Part shown: positions 23,301 to 33,900 of the stretch, piece after piece
How the letters are laid out: every line of letters starts with the position of its first letter
Numbering within the stretch: the stretch's first letter is position 1
DNA from: Cyanophora paradoxa
Lineage: Eukaryota > Glaucocystophyceae > Cyanophorales > Cyanophoraceae
Assembly (NCBI GenBank): GCA_004431415.1
Contig: QPMI01000015.1
Span: forward strand, 310,001 to 374,000
Direction: 5' to 3'
DNA: 64,000 nt
Made by a program: the position numbers and the translations under genes
The notes under the pieces: generated by a model
Databases searched by the model: none
Seen by the model: only the letters and a program-made list of their open reading frames with translations
Told to the model about the DNA's origin: nothing

Positions 23301-26300
23301 ATCAACACGCCGTCGGCCCTGGCGGAGGCCATGCGCAAGGGGATGTCCCCCCGCGACTTCGCCCGCGCCTCCCGCGGCGGCCCCGGCACCGCGACCATGC
23401 CCCGCGTCGCCTCCGGCGCCTTCCGGCCGGGCTTCGAGCCGGCGGTTCGCCCCTGCTCCCCGCCCTGCGCGCGGCTGTCCGCCCCCGCTCAACCCGCCCC
23501 GCGCAGCCGTCGCTCCGGGACTCCCGCGGCGGCCGCGGCGGCCGTGGCGGCGCGCAGGGCGGGCGGGGCGGGCGGGGCGCCCCCGCTCCGATGGACCTGC
23601 CGCCCGTGGAGCCGCTGCCGAAGCCGAGCGAGAACGCTTTCTCGCGGCGCCGCGCGGCGACTTCCGAGGAGGAGAAGACCATCAAGAAGGTCAAGGGGTG
23701 CGTCCCGCGTCCTGACGGACGACGCCTTAGATCCCTCGCCCTCTCTCCCGCTCTCCCGGCCCTGACCCCTCGCCCCCTGCAGCATCCTGAACAAGCTGAC
23801 GCCGGAGAAGTTCGACACGCTCGTGGAGCAGATCCTGCGGGTGGGCGATCCCCCTCCTGAGTCTCTCCTCCGCGCCGCCCGCGCGCCCTCTTGACGCCGC
23901 CGCTTTCGCTTCACTCGCGCCCCGCGCGCAGGTCGGCATCGACTCGCTCACGATCCTGCAGCGCGTCCTCGACGAGGTCTTCAACAAGGCCGTCTCCGGT
24001 GCGCAGCTCGAGATTAATGTGTTTAGCTTGCTCCGCCAGCTTTACTACTGCATCTCAGCTAGCTTTTCCGCCTCGCATGCGGGCTGACGCCCCTACTCTC
24101 TCCCCGCGCGCAGAGCCGGCGTTCGCGGGGATGTACACGGACCTCTGCGTCCGCATGTCGCAGGCCCTGCCCGACTTCCCCGTGCCGGACACCGACCCGC
24201 CCCAGACGCAGGCCCGCACTCCGCCCTCCTCCGTGAACGATTGCCGCGGCTGATGAATGCGGGAGCAGAACTTCCGGCGCTCGTTGCTCAACAAGTGCCA
24301 GGAGGAGTTCGAGAACCGGAAGATTGACGTCAAGGAGGAGGAGGGGATGACGGAGGAGGAGAAGGCGTACGCGGAGCGCAAGATGCGGCTGCGCGTGCTC
24401 GGCAACATGCGCTTCATCGGCGAGCTCTTCATCAAGAAGATGCTGAGCGAGAACATCATCCACCAGTGCATCCAGCACCTCCTCGGCAACCTCCAGGAGA
24501 CCAACGCGCGTTGCTTCGGATCCGTTCTAGCCGAGCTTCCGTCTGAGTCGGCCCCGCCCCGCAGGAGGACAACCTGGAGTGCCTTGGGAAGCTCATGTCG
24601 ACCGTCGGCTCCCTCATCGACCGCGAGGCGGTGCGCAGCGCCGCCGCCGCCGCCTGCTCGTCCCTCGTGGGACTTGGGGCGATTGTTTCTGAGAGGGGGG
24701 GCGTCGCAGGCGAAGAAGTGGATGGACGAGTACTTCGCTCGCATCAAGAAGCTCTCGGAGAACCCGGAGCTGGCGTCGCGCCTGCGCTTCATGCTCCAGG
24801 ACCTCATCGAGCTCCGCCGCAACAAGTGGGTGCCCCGCCGCAAGGTGGACCAGCAGAAGACCCTGGAGCAGGCTCGTGCACGCGGCCGCGGCCTCGGCCG
24901 TCCCCGTAGTCCCCTTCCGCTCACGCGTCGCCGCAGGTGCACGCCGACGCGGAGCGCGAGGAGCGGGAGAAGGCGCGCCAGATGGCCATGGGCAACCTGG
25001 GCGGTGGCGGCCGCGGCGGCGGCGGCGGCGGCGGCGGCCGCGGGCCCCCGATGATCATGTCGCGCGGCGGCGACCGGCCGGGCCCGGCGGCCGGCGGGAC
25101 GAGCCGCGGCGCGCCCCGCCCGCGGACGAATGGCAGCCGGCGCGGAACAAGGCGGTCCCGCGGGTCGACTCGGGCGTCAGCCTCATGCCGCAGACGGGCG
25201 GCAGCGGCGCGCACGGCGCCCGCGGCTGGTCTGCCGCTGCGCCCAGCACTGCCCCGCTACGCGCACGCAAAATTCCTTTGGGTCCGCTCCGCGCCCCGAG
25301 CTCGCGGCGCGCGGCTGACGTGCGCCGCAGCGCTCTGTCGCGCGACGAGGGCCGCGCCCCCGCCAGCGGCGGCGCCGGCCGGGGCCTCCAGACGCTCGCC
25401 TCGTCGCAGGCCGGCGGCCGCGGGGGCCCCTCCCCGGCGCCCCAGGCTTCTCCGTCCCCGCCCGCCGCGGCTGCCGCGGCCGCCCCGTCCACCTCGGGCG
25501 GCAAGCGCTCGGTGCGGCCCGCCGCCGCCTAGCCGGCTCCGCTGCTGCGATCTGACGGGGCGGGCGAGCAGCCGTCGCCGACGGAGGCGATGACGGAGGA
25601 GCAGGCGATCGCTGCCGCGAAGGGCCTGCTGGAGGAGACGTGGAGCAACGGGGAGCGCGGCATCGACGACGCCCTCGCGAGCCTGCGCGAGCTCGGCCTG
25701 GGGGAGCACACCCCGGCCGTCATCGACAACTGGCGCGCCCCGCCCGCCCGCCCGCTTTTTACTGCCCCTCTTGACGTCGGCCGGCCGGCCGGCCCCGCGC
25801 GCAGGCTCATCGCCTCGTTCGACGCGAAGGAGGCGCACCGGAGCGTCTCGATGAAGCTGCTGGAGGCGGCTGTGCGCGCGCGCATCGTGAGCCCGGAGGC
25901 CATCCGCAAGGGCCTCTCCATGACCGGCTCCCTCCTCGCCGACCTCGCCGTCGGTCCGCCCGCCCGCCCCGCGCGCCGCCTCGTAGCGTAGCGCCCTGGG
26001 CGGGGGACCCGCTGAGCGCTAGCGCCCCGCAGACATCCCGAAGGTTTTCGAGTACTTCGCGGCGTGCATCGCGGCCGTCCTGCACACGCTCGCCCACGTC
26101 CAGAACCGGTGCGCGGCTGCGGCCACGCGAAGAAGGCGGCCGCCCGCTCCTCCCCGGGCTCACGAGCGGGCGGGCGTGCGGCGCGGCAGGGACGAGCGGG
26201 CGACGGAGGACGACCTCCTCATGGGCCTGCCCCCGCAGGAGCAGTCCCGCATCCGGGAGATCCTCAGCCGCGTCCGGCCCGCCGCGCTCACGGACGACCG

Positions 26301-26921
26301 CGTGCGCGACGCGATTGAGGCGAAGGACACGGCGGCGCTCTTCGCGGCGCTGCAGAGCGCCTCGATCGGCGCTATGGACGGCGCCCTCGCCTCGTCCATC
26401 ACGCACCAGATCTGCGCCAGCTACGAGGGCCGCCTCGACGCCCACGAGGGCCGCGCCGAACTCCTCGAGCTCGTGCGCAGCGCCCCCGGCCCGCTCTCCT
26501 CGCCGCCTTTCCTGACGCCTTTTCCCCTTCCCCTCCCTCCCTCCAGATCGTGTCGTACAAGCAGACTCTGCTGCTTGCCCGCAGCGCGGAGGCGCAGCTC
26601 GAGATCCTGCGCGAGGCGCGCCCGCCCCCCCTCGGCCCGCCGCCCCTTCGGCCCGGCGCTGATGCCGCGGCGGGCGGGCAGGTGGTCAAGTTCCTCCACC
26701 GGCGGCTGCCGCCGGCGCAGACGGGCCTGGAGCAGGTCTTCGGGCGCCTCTTCAGCGACGACATCGTGCAGGAGGCCGCCTTCTTCGCGTGGCGCGACGA
26801 GGCCTCCGAGGAGGACGTCGCCACCACGGAGCGCTTCTTCACCGCCCTCGAGGACCAGAGCGAGGGCGACGAGGTCGACGGCGAGGGGGAGGCGGAGGAG
26901 GGCGAGGCGCCGGCCGCGTAG
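20378..26921 (+). CDS. EIF4G: Translation initiation factor eIF4G (MIF4G-MA3-W2)
   Basis: The scaffold that joins cap-bound eIF4E, eIF4A, eIF3 and PABP. ATG at 20378; multi-exon. The N-terminal region is Gln/Pro/Met-rich, with KAIAIIDPKTMQE and about nine MQQP units (21.04-21.15 kb), RGG-like Gly/Arg words, then a Pro/Ala-rich linker. The eIF4E-binding helix is explicit at about 23172-23192: KKIYPREFLLDLKS fits YxxxxL-phi. MIF4G exons at about 23.6-24.9 kb carry SEEEKTIKKVKG, LNKLTPEKFDTLVEQIL, QNFRRSLLNKCQEEFENRK, LRVLGNMRFIGELFIKKML, and KKWMDEYFARIKKLSENPE. MA3 (25.6-26.1 kb) starts TEEQAIAAAKGLLEETW. A C-terminal W2/AA-box region (26.2-26.9 kb) has VFGRLFSDDIVQEAAFFAW and an acidic end, TAG at 26919-26921. 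Internal exon ends were not all fixed. Confidence 0.93.
21036..21152 (+). repeat. MQQP-coding tandem repeat in eIF4G
   Basis: Twelve-base units ATGCAGCAGCC(C/G) repeat about eight to nine times in frame, coding PMQQ; followed by a poly-Gln stretch. Confidence 0.85.
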
Positions 26922-27198
26922 CCCCCACACACAACTAGCCTAGTAGTCTTTGCGCCTGTTGCACAATCTCAGCAGCTGCGCCCTAGGAGCTGGCTCGATT
27001 ACGATTACGATTCTAGATGGAGGGGTTAAAGCCTGCGAAAGCATTCAGGAAGCGCTCGAGCTCGAGCCTCAAGGTGACCACATGCAGGGGATCAAATTGC
27101 ATATAATAGGGGGGAGATCAAATTCGCTCAAGTGACGAGACAGCCGGTCCGCGCACCGCGTACACAGCCACGCAGCGGGTCACGCAGCAGCAGCCAGC
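26922..27198. other. Intergenic region
   Basis: Short AT-richer gap between eIF4G and the next plus-strand gene; nothing recognised. Confidence 0.4.
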
Positions 27199-28491
27199 AT
27201 GGCCGCGTTCGCGGTTGGCCTGTATGCCGCTCGAGCGCACTGCTTCGTGGATTCGAACCAGACCACCGCAGCTGCCGGCTCGAGCACGCCTCGCTCCCCG
27301 AGCAAACCGGTCGACGGCACTCATCGCCGCACGCAGCCAACGCATATTTCCGCGGCCTTGCGAACGAGCTTCGTTCCTCGGGTCGCCGTGCGGCAGCAGT
27401 GGACTCCAGCGCATACGGGCGGCAGGCCGACCGCGGGCCTCTGGCGACAGCACGCGCTCCCTTCGATCGATATCCGCGCGCATGATGACGATGACGATGA
27501 TCACTGGGAGGAGGAAGGTTGGCCCGGTGCCCGCTCGCTTCATTTAGCCCGGCAGGCCCTGAGTGCGCGACAGATGCCGACGGGTCCCGCGCGCGTTTCG
27601 ACGAGGATGGTAAGCTATCTTTTTGCATGAATCTGTCTCTTCCCCCTCGCCGCTACCGCTCGTCCTGCCTAGCACTTCAGCGCTAGCTGGCATTGACGAA
27701 GTCAGCCTGATGCTTCCTCTTGCAGGCACGTTCGAGAGCGAATTCGAAGAGCTGCTCCACTACATCACCAGAGGAACCACGCCATCGTTAGGGGTGCGGG
27801 CCAAGAGCGACAGGATCGAACAAGCAATGGAGGAACTCGAGGCTTTCTTGAAATTGCACAAGAAATCTCGGCAGAAGCGAATCTATCGAGCATTTCTGCT
27901 TTTCTGGCACGACGATCTTGAGGGCGCCTCGCTCGACGTGGATGCTCTTCTAAAGAAGAAGCAGGCGCTTGTGCCATTCTGGCTTGACGGTATGTACATA
28001 TGTGCTTGCAATTGCCTTCACTGAGGTTGACTCTTCCTGGACAGTTATGATTGATCGAAGAAATGGCAATATCGATGCTGCAATTGCAAAGATCGAAGGA
28101 CACGAAGATTATTCTGCTGCGGTTGTGCACTCTCTCTCAGGATCCGTCTACGATTTCCTGGAGGCCAGCAGAGACAGCAAGCAATTTGGTACTCGGATAG
28201 CCGCTAAAACTATCTTGAAGGTGCTTTCGCCGATCTTTTACTTTTCATCAATCCGACCATGAAATCACAGGATGCGTTTGCTGATGGAGAGACTTTGAGC
28301 ATGAGCAAATTGTACCAGGCTGCCTCAAGGGCAGAGTCAGCTCTGGACGAGGACCCCTTTTACGAGCTCTTAAACGAGATCCAGGTATGTTTGAATGTAC
28401 AAGGACGAGACGGCTTTTTTTAAATTGAAAGCAGATGCTTGAATTCGAGACACTGCTGGAATTCCTTTATTTTAACATCGGAGAAGAGTAG
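27199..28491 (+). CDS. Unknown helical protein with plastid-type leader
   Basis: Five exons (27199-27517, 27726-27989, 28045-28220, 28271-28384, 28435-28491) join in frame to 309 residues. The start MAAFAVGLYAARAHCFVDSN, followed by a Ser/Thr/Pro/Arg-rich, acid-poor stretch of about 75 residues, looks like a plastid transit peptide with the early Phe. A DDDDDDHWEEE acidic run follows, then an alpha-helical body: SEFEELLHYITRG, RIEQAMEELEAFLKLHKKSR, AFLLFWHDDLEGASLDVDAL, then a repeat-like part (IDAAIAKIEGHEDYSAAVVH, FGTRIAAKTILK) and a short end MLEFETLLEFLYFNIGEE. I do not recognise the family. Codon use is less GC-biased in the later exons than in the first. The first donor (27518) was chosen because it alone keeps frame. 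Confidence 0.68.
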
Positions 28492-29480
28492 CTCTCGAGG
28501 GAGGATGCTTTTTGTGCAAAACTATCAGCATAGTCCTTTTACTATTTGTGAAAACTTGTTTAAATTTGGAAAGTTTACATTGTGGCAACGTGCTAGCTAG
28601 CACGACACCGGCTGTGCGGCAACGTGCCGTAGGCCCAGCCATGGCCAGACAGAAAGCTAGATAGCACGACAACCCAACCCCGGGCCTATAGTCCCCTGTA
28701 CAAACCTGAAATCAAAGTCCAACCCTGATCTGGTCCAGTGGCTTGCAGTGTTCGAGTGATTGAGTCGCTATCGCAACCTTGCGTCGTCACTTTCACACTT
28801 ACAGAAGTAAGCATACCAAGAACATCAGAGACAAAGTTCAAGTGACACGCCGCATGGGGGCGCGCTTCGCGGCTGCTATAAAGGTCGCCAGGGTCTCCGC
28901 CTGCGCGGGCATCGGCGCCGCAACAGAGAAACTTGGCACGGCACTCTCGCAGACCTCGTCCACAGTGTGCGATGCAAAGTGCTTCGTTATCGCAGCGACG
29001 AGATCGCTTTTATTCGGGTGTGTCTTCCCGTCGAGCTGTAACCTGAAGTGCTTCCTGTACCTGCAGAACCGCAGCCTCGGTCAGCGCTATCGAGCTGAGG
29101 CGAGCGGCCGCTTTCAAATTCCTCGGACAAGCCCCTGAGCGCCGCTACCGCCCGCACCTCTGCAGCGTTTTGATGTCGAGTTTGGAGAAGTTGACGAACT
29201 GCGAGGCGGATAAGCTGCGCGGAAAAGGGAGCGGTGCGGAAGAGCGCACGGTAGAAGGAGTCTTCCGCTCCTTCTGCACGCCCCCTTGTGGAGACATAGT
29301 AGTGTAAGGGTTGACGCCGATTGAGGCTGCCTGAACTGATCGGAAGGCCTAGCTGAGGGCGAACTGTCGGGCAAAGGCGAACTATCGGACGCCGACGGTC
29401 CGCGAACCTGATGAGCGTGTACCCGCCCCGGCCGAGCCCCCGTACCCGGGAACGATCACTTAAACACGTTCCGACCCGAC
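28492..29480. other. Intergenic region, no supported gene
   Basis: Contains repeated GGCAACGTGC and GCTAG(C/A)TAGCACGACA words near 28.59-28.67 kb. A 203-codon minus-strand frame (29598-28987) with ATG, and a plus frame of 94 codons from the ATG at 28854, have no recognisable domain. Confidence 0.4.
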
Positions 29481-29494
29481 CATGATCATGATCA

Positions 29495-29590
29495 GGACAT
29501 ATACCGCACTGGCATGGAAGCATCGGAGATGTAGGCGGGAGAAGAGCGGGACCCCGTGACACTTTCTTCGCAAGCTTTTCGCAAGCTTTC
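29495..29590 (+). repeat. Direct repeat copy A
   Basis: Shares GACATATACCGCACTGGCAT exactly (22 nt in all with flanks), then the downstream word GGACCCCGT-ACACTTT-T-CG-AAGC-TT, with copy B at 30717. The two are in the same orientation 1.22 kb apart. Confidence 0.65.
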
Positions 29591-29684
29591 ACGTTCATCG
29601 CACGCCAGCACGTTTAGTTGGGGCGAATCGCAGATATGCCTGCGGTTTGTTATCGCCGCACTCAATTGCAACACGCGTTTTGCG

Positions 29685-29900
29685 ATGCTTATACCAACGC
29701 AGCTCGAAGTGCTTGCCGCCATAATCGTCGTGCTCATCGGCAACATCTTCCACGAACGCAAGCGGGCGGAGCAGGAGCGCCAGCGGGCGGAGCAGGAGCG
29801 GCAGCGGGCGGACCGAGCGGAGCTGCAAGCCAAGTTGCGTGTAGCGGGTTCGCGAGACAGCGTTGAGTTTTTTCAAGGTCTCGAACTTACTTCCAACTAG
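29685..29900 (+). CDS. Possible small membrane/coiled-coil protein
   Basis: An ATG-initiated frame of 71 residues. It has a hydrophobic segment (QLEVLAAIIVVLIGNIF) followed by three heptads ERKRAEQ, ERQRAEQ, ERQRADR that would form a charged coiled coil. Lies between the two direct repeats. No family recognised and no splice signals needed; it may be a fragment or chance. Confidence 0.35.
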   Translation: MLIPTQLEVLAAIIVVLIGNIFHERKRAEQERQRAEQERQRADRAELQAKLRVAGSRDSVEFFQGLELTSN

Positions 29901-30183
29901 ATTTGCTGGCTGCAGGACCGTGGCGAGAGAAGTCAGGGTCGGTTCGCGCTGATATTTCATTTCCGGCCGCGCAAGCCTTTGTTTTAACAGCATTCCAGTA
30001 CAAACAGACTCCAGTTCCGAAACGGGTGGCGGAACTTCGGGCATTTCCTCAACGTCAGCGCAGCCTCGCACGCCTCCAGGCATAACACAATACACCTTCG
30101 TCCAATTTAAGCCCCAACATGTCCAACGAGAACTACAATCCCACCAGCAGCCTTAACCTTGACCATTTCACGGCACTCTCCGA

Positions 30184-30381
30184 ATGACGGCAGCTTGCAC
30201 ATCGGAGGCAGAAGGCGCGGCTACTGACGCGGTGCCGGCAACCACAGCTGGTCCGGAACCAGTGGGCACGGCTGCCGAGCCGGCAGGCGTGGCCGCGCAG
30301 CCGGCAGACGCACCAGGCCCGGAGCCAGTGAGCACGGCTGCGAAAGCAGCGAGTAATGGCCAAGACATTGGACAGGGTTGA
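30184..30381 (+). CDS. Short Ala/Pro/Glu-rich open frame, doubtful
   Basis: ATG-initiated, 65 residues with PEPV and AAEPAGVAAQPADAP-type repeats. Composition alone could produce this. Kept only because it lies in the otherwise geneless 1.2-kb interval flanked by direct repeats. Confidence 0.18.
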   Translation: MTAACTSEAEGAATDAVPATTAGPEPVGTAAEPAGVAAQPADAPGPEPVSTAAKAASNGQDIGQG

Positions 30382-30638
30382 GGTGACGGAAAACAACGTC
30401 GATCACGGAACGTTGCCACGGTTGCCGGCAACTAGGGGTCGGACGCTTTGGACGTACGACGTTTCTCCTTCCAATTTTCTTCTCTTTCCTTCCAATTTTC
30501 GTCTTTCGACCCCATGCCCCCGTACCCAGGGTCGTATGCATGATCATACGACCCCTGAGCATTTGGACATGTTGGGCTACAAGTCCGGGCTACAAGTGTG
30601 GCCACTGCGATGTAAGGAGAGTAACGCGCCTCCTTGCA

Positions 30639-30691
30639 GACACTCTAGCTAGCTACAGCTAGCTAGAGTAAATATAGCTAGCTAGAGTGTC
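30639..30691. repeat. Perfect 17-bp inverted repeat (hairpin)
   Basis: Arms GACACTCTAGCTAGCTA (30639-30655) and its exact complement (30675-30691) enclose a 19-nt loop that is itself GCTAGC-rich. It lies 25 bp before direct repeat copy B. Confidence 0.75.
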
Positions 30692-30716
30692 CAGGGGGCT
30701 TTGATTGGCCAAGATT

Positions 30717-30825
30717 GGACATATACCGCACTGGCATGCAGTTAATGTTTTGGTAGGATAAGAGAGGCACCGGCACCGGCGGAAGAGGAGCCGGACCCCG
30801 TCACACTTTTCTGCGAGCTTAAAAT
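30717..30825 (+). repeat. Direct repeat copy B
   Basis: Second copy of the element described at 29495, with a longer, purine-rich insert between the two conserved words. Confidence 0.65.
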
Positions 30826-30935
30826 GACAATTACATTCGAAGTCTTTCAGATCTAGATGTCAGCTGCAGATCACGACCGGTCGAGATTACTAGGTCTGTA
30901 CATTTTTTACAAATGATGAAAAAAACAGAGCCACA

Positions 30936-33900
30936 TCACTTCTTCCGTAGCCGTGAGTCCCGGAATGCCTGGATCTTCTCCTTGAGCTCCACGTCTGCGG
31001 GGCAAAGGAGCGAGTTAGAGCAGGCGGAAGTGTCGAATGCATAGCCACGCACTGGGAATGAGTTGCTCGACTGTGAGGTGCTTGCGGTTAAATGGGTCGG
31101 TCTCGTCACTGAGCAAGTGCCGCGTGATGACCGAGCGGTCGCAAATATTTCCTGAAGTTGGCAGAGTAACAGGGTCATCCATGATCTCTGCAGTGATGGG
31201 GTCCAAGAACTCGTCAGGGACCTCTCCAAGCTGCTCCTCTTCCTCATTGGCGTGAGCCTCCAGGGATCCACAAATGGCAGCAAAAGAATCCCACTCTGCA
31301 AGTGTGGGCTCAGGGAAGAGCCCGACACGGCGTGCAATTCCACCGGCCCGGACGAGAAGCCCTGTATCGTAGGACCGTTTCTCCTTGATGACTGCCTCTG
31401 GGAACTGCTTGTACTTCTGAAGGTGGAGGTACACCTGCAGCCGTGTTATGATGGCTTTACTCGACATATACATCAAACTGGGATGGCACCATCATGATGT
31501 TTTTGAGTAGCTCCTTAGGACGCCAGTAGAGTTTATCGGGGTTCTCGACCTTGAGCTCAATGCACGCGGGGCCCACAAGCCGCTTCAAGGTCTCATTCAG
31601 CGATGCTGCAGACAAAGTCAGAGATGGTCGCACAAGGACCTCGTGCATCGGAAGTAAGCGAACCTGCAATGCGATCTACCATTTGAGCTTCCACAAACGG
31701 CTCCCCGAGCTCAGCTGAGAGCATCACGAGCATCTTGACCGAGTCATCCGCCAGCCTGCATGTGCCCAGAAAACAGCGAGGATCAGAAAGAGAGGAAAAA
31801 CAAATTGGCAGAAGGAGAGAGTTAAATAGACCTCATGAAAGATGCAACCATCTTCTCTTTCTGCTCCAGTTCTGCCTGCAACTCTCGCCGCTCCTGCTCC
31901 GACTTCATTGTCCACTCTGGAGTCTTCGGCATCTGCTGCAGGTCCCTGATTCTCTTCAGGTTTCCAAGGCAGTCTTCAAGCAGGAAGTTGAAATCTTGGT
32001 GATGAAGATTTCAGCTGAAGGACACCAGGTGCAATGGGAGAAACTCCTCACCATTGAGCAAGAAATTGACGAAGCGCATGAAGACGCCCGTCTCTCGGGG
32101 AACGGAAGCCTGGTACTCTGCATGCACACGCTTCCTGAAATGCTGGGACACCCACATCTTTTCGATGACTGTGAAGCTGTCAGCAAAACGCACATAGACA
32201 CGAAAGAACGCTGCCAACACACATACCTTGCGAGATGTGGTGCCGAACATTGAACTTGTCATAGAATTGAGTGTGAGAGCCCGTGTGCTCAATGTCGACT
32301 GCATGGCCATGAGTGTGCAGACAGGGAACTAAAAAGAGCCGATAGTTCACCATACAAGCGCATCATGCCAGTGACAAGGTAGTCCCGTGCTGCTGGGATC
32401 TGAGTGCAAAGCCTGATCAGATGAAGTCATGCCATCACAGTCTTCGTGACAGCACCTTCTCTAGGTGGTCAACGAGCAGGATTGGGTCACTGTTCTTGGA
32501 AACTTTGTGAGTCATGAATGCACTCAGCAGCTCAGCGAGCTTTGAACTGCAGCCACCTCAGATCAGTGTGCACAATTCGATTGGGAGAGTGCCACAAACC
32601 GCAAGTAGGGGTTTCGAGCGTAGGCAGGCAGAGGGACGAAATACGCAGCAAGGTTGACAATAGGAACAAGCAAGCTGGGACACTCGACCCTTGAAGCGCC
32701 AGCCATGCCATCAAACATCGTCGCATTGCGACCATTGTAGAGGAAAGTGGTGTAGGCCTCGAAAATGTCCTGCAGAAAGGTCACAGATACGTTGAACGAG
32801 AAAAAGGGAGCTCACATCGATGAGATGCTCGGGTAGAGCAGCAAACTCCATCGGAGGAGGCGTGGGCAAAGAAGATGGACCCTGGCGATTCGGATCAACT
32901 AGGTCCAACAAGTACTCCCCAGATAGTGCTGCAACTTTCAGAATTCCGGAGGCAAACTCCGGCTCTGCGAAGCACGATACTCAGAGACGCCAACGGTACT
33001 CAGAGAGCCACCCACCCAGCAGTTGGGCCTCGAAGGCGAAGATGTCCCTCGAACACTGGTCATATTCCTCTTTCAGCTTCTTCATTTGCTCGTCATGCTG
33101 AGGACCTGTACTCGGGATATTCTTCGATTTTTCATATGCTTCTTTGTAACGCCAGAAGTTCTCCTGCAGATGCTTCAACTCCTTGACCTGCGAGTGAATA
33201 TGCAATTAGACATGGCCACGCTGCTCTTGGAGAGTGGTGTCTGGAGTTCTATGCAACGCACTGCTGGGGTGAATCCCACAAAGATGCTGCGGAGCATCAT
33301 GAAGTAGCACTCCGTGGAGAAAGGGTACTCCACCAATGGAGGCTTCTCGCCGGACTCTGAGGCTGAGGCTGAGGTCCCCGAAGATGTCGATGGTCGGGGT
33401 CCAGCAGTTTGAACTTCCTTCTGCCTGTGCTGCCACGCCTGGATTCGCGCCAGGTTGCGCTTATCAACCCTAATTGTCCCAGTTATTGATACAACACGAA
33501 AGGCAAGGCGGCAACTTCCTCACCAGGCATCGAGCTCTGCCGATTCCACTGCTATCTTTGTGTCCTTACTTACGTCCATACGTGCGGACTCCTGGTAGTA
33601 GTTGGGATCGAACTTTTTACGTTTCTCCGCAGCTGGCAACTGAATTGCTGGCTTCGCTCCTGGTGGCGAAAGGCCTTCTAGGAAAGGCTTGAAAAGTTCA
33701 AGCATGACAGCGCAGAGGTTGAGTGTGAAGCCATGAGTGGCATACAGCCGAGGATCATAGTGGTACTTTGTTTTATCTGATATCCAATCAGATTTCAGCC
33801 AAGGACCAATCAATATGAACACGCACCAAAGTTCGCATCGATCATCTTGGCAATCCAGTCTAGTGCCTTGCTCTTTGGGCCAGGGCCACCGCGAAGCAGC

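Noticed and set aside
27240-27270. GGATTCGAACC (T-arm-like) on the minus strand
   Set aside because: Lies in the coding leader of the unknown plastid protein; no cloverleaf.
28987-29598. 203-codon minus-strand frame
   Set aside because: Starts with ATG but no domain, and overlaps direct repeat copy A; insufficient support for a gene.
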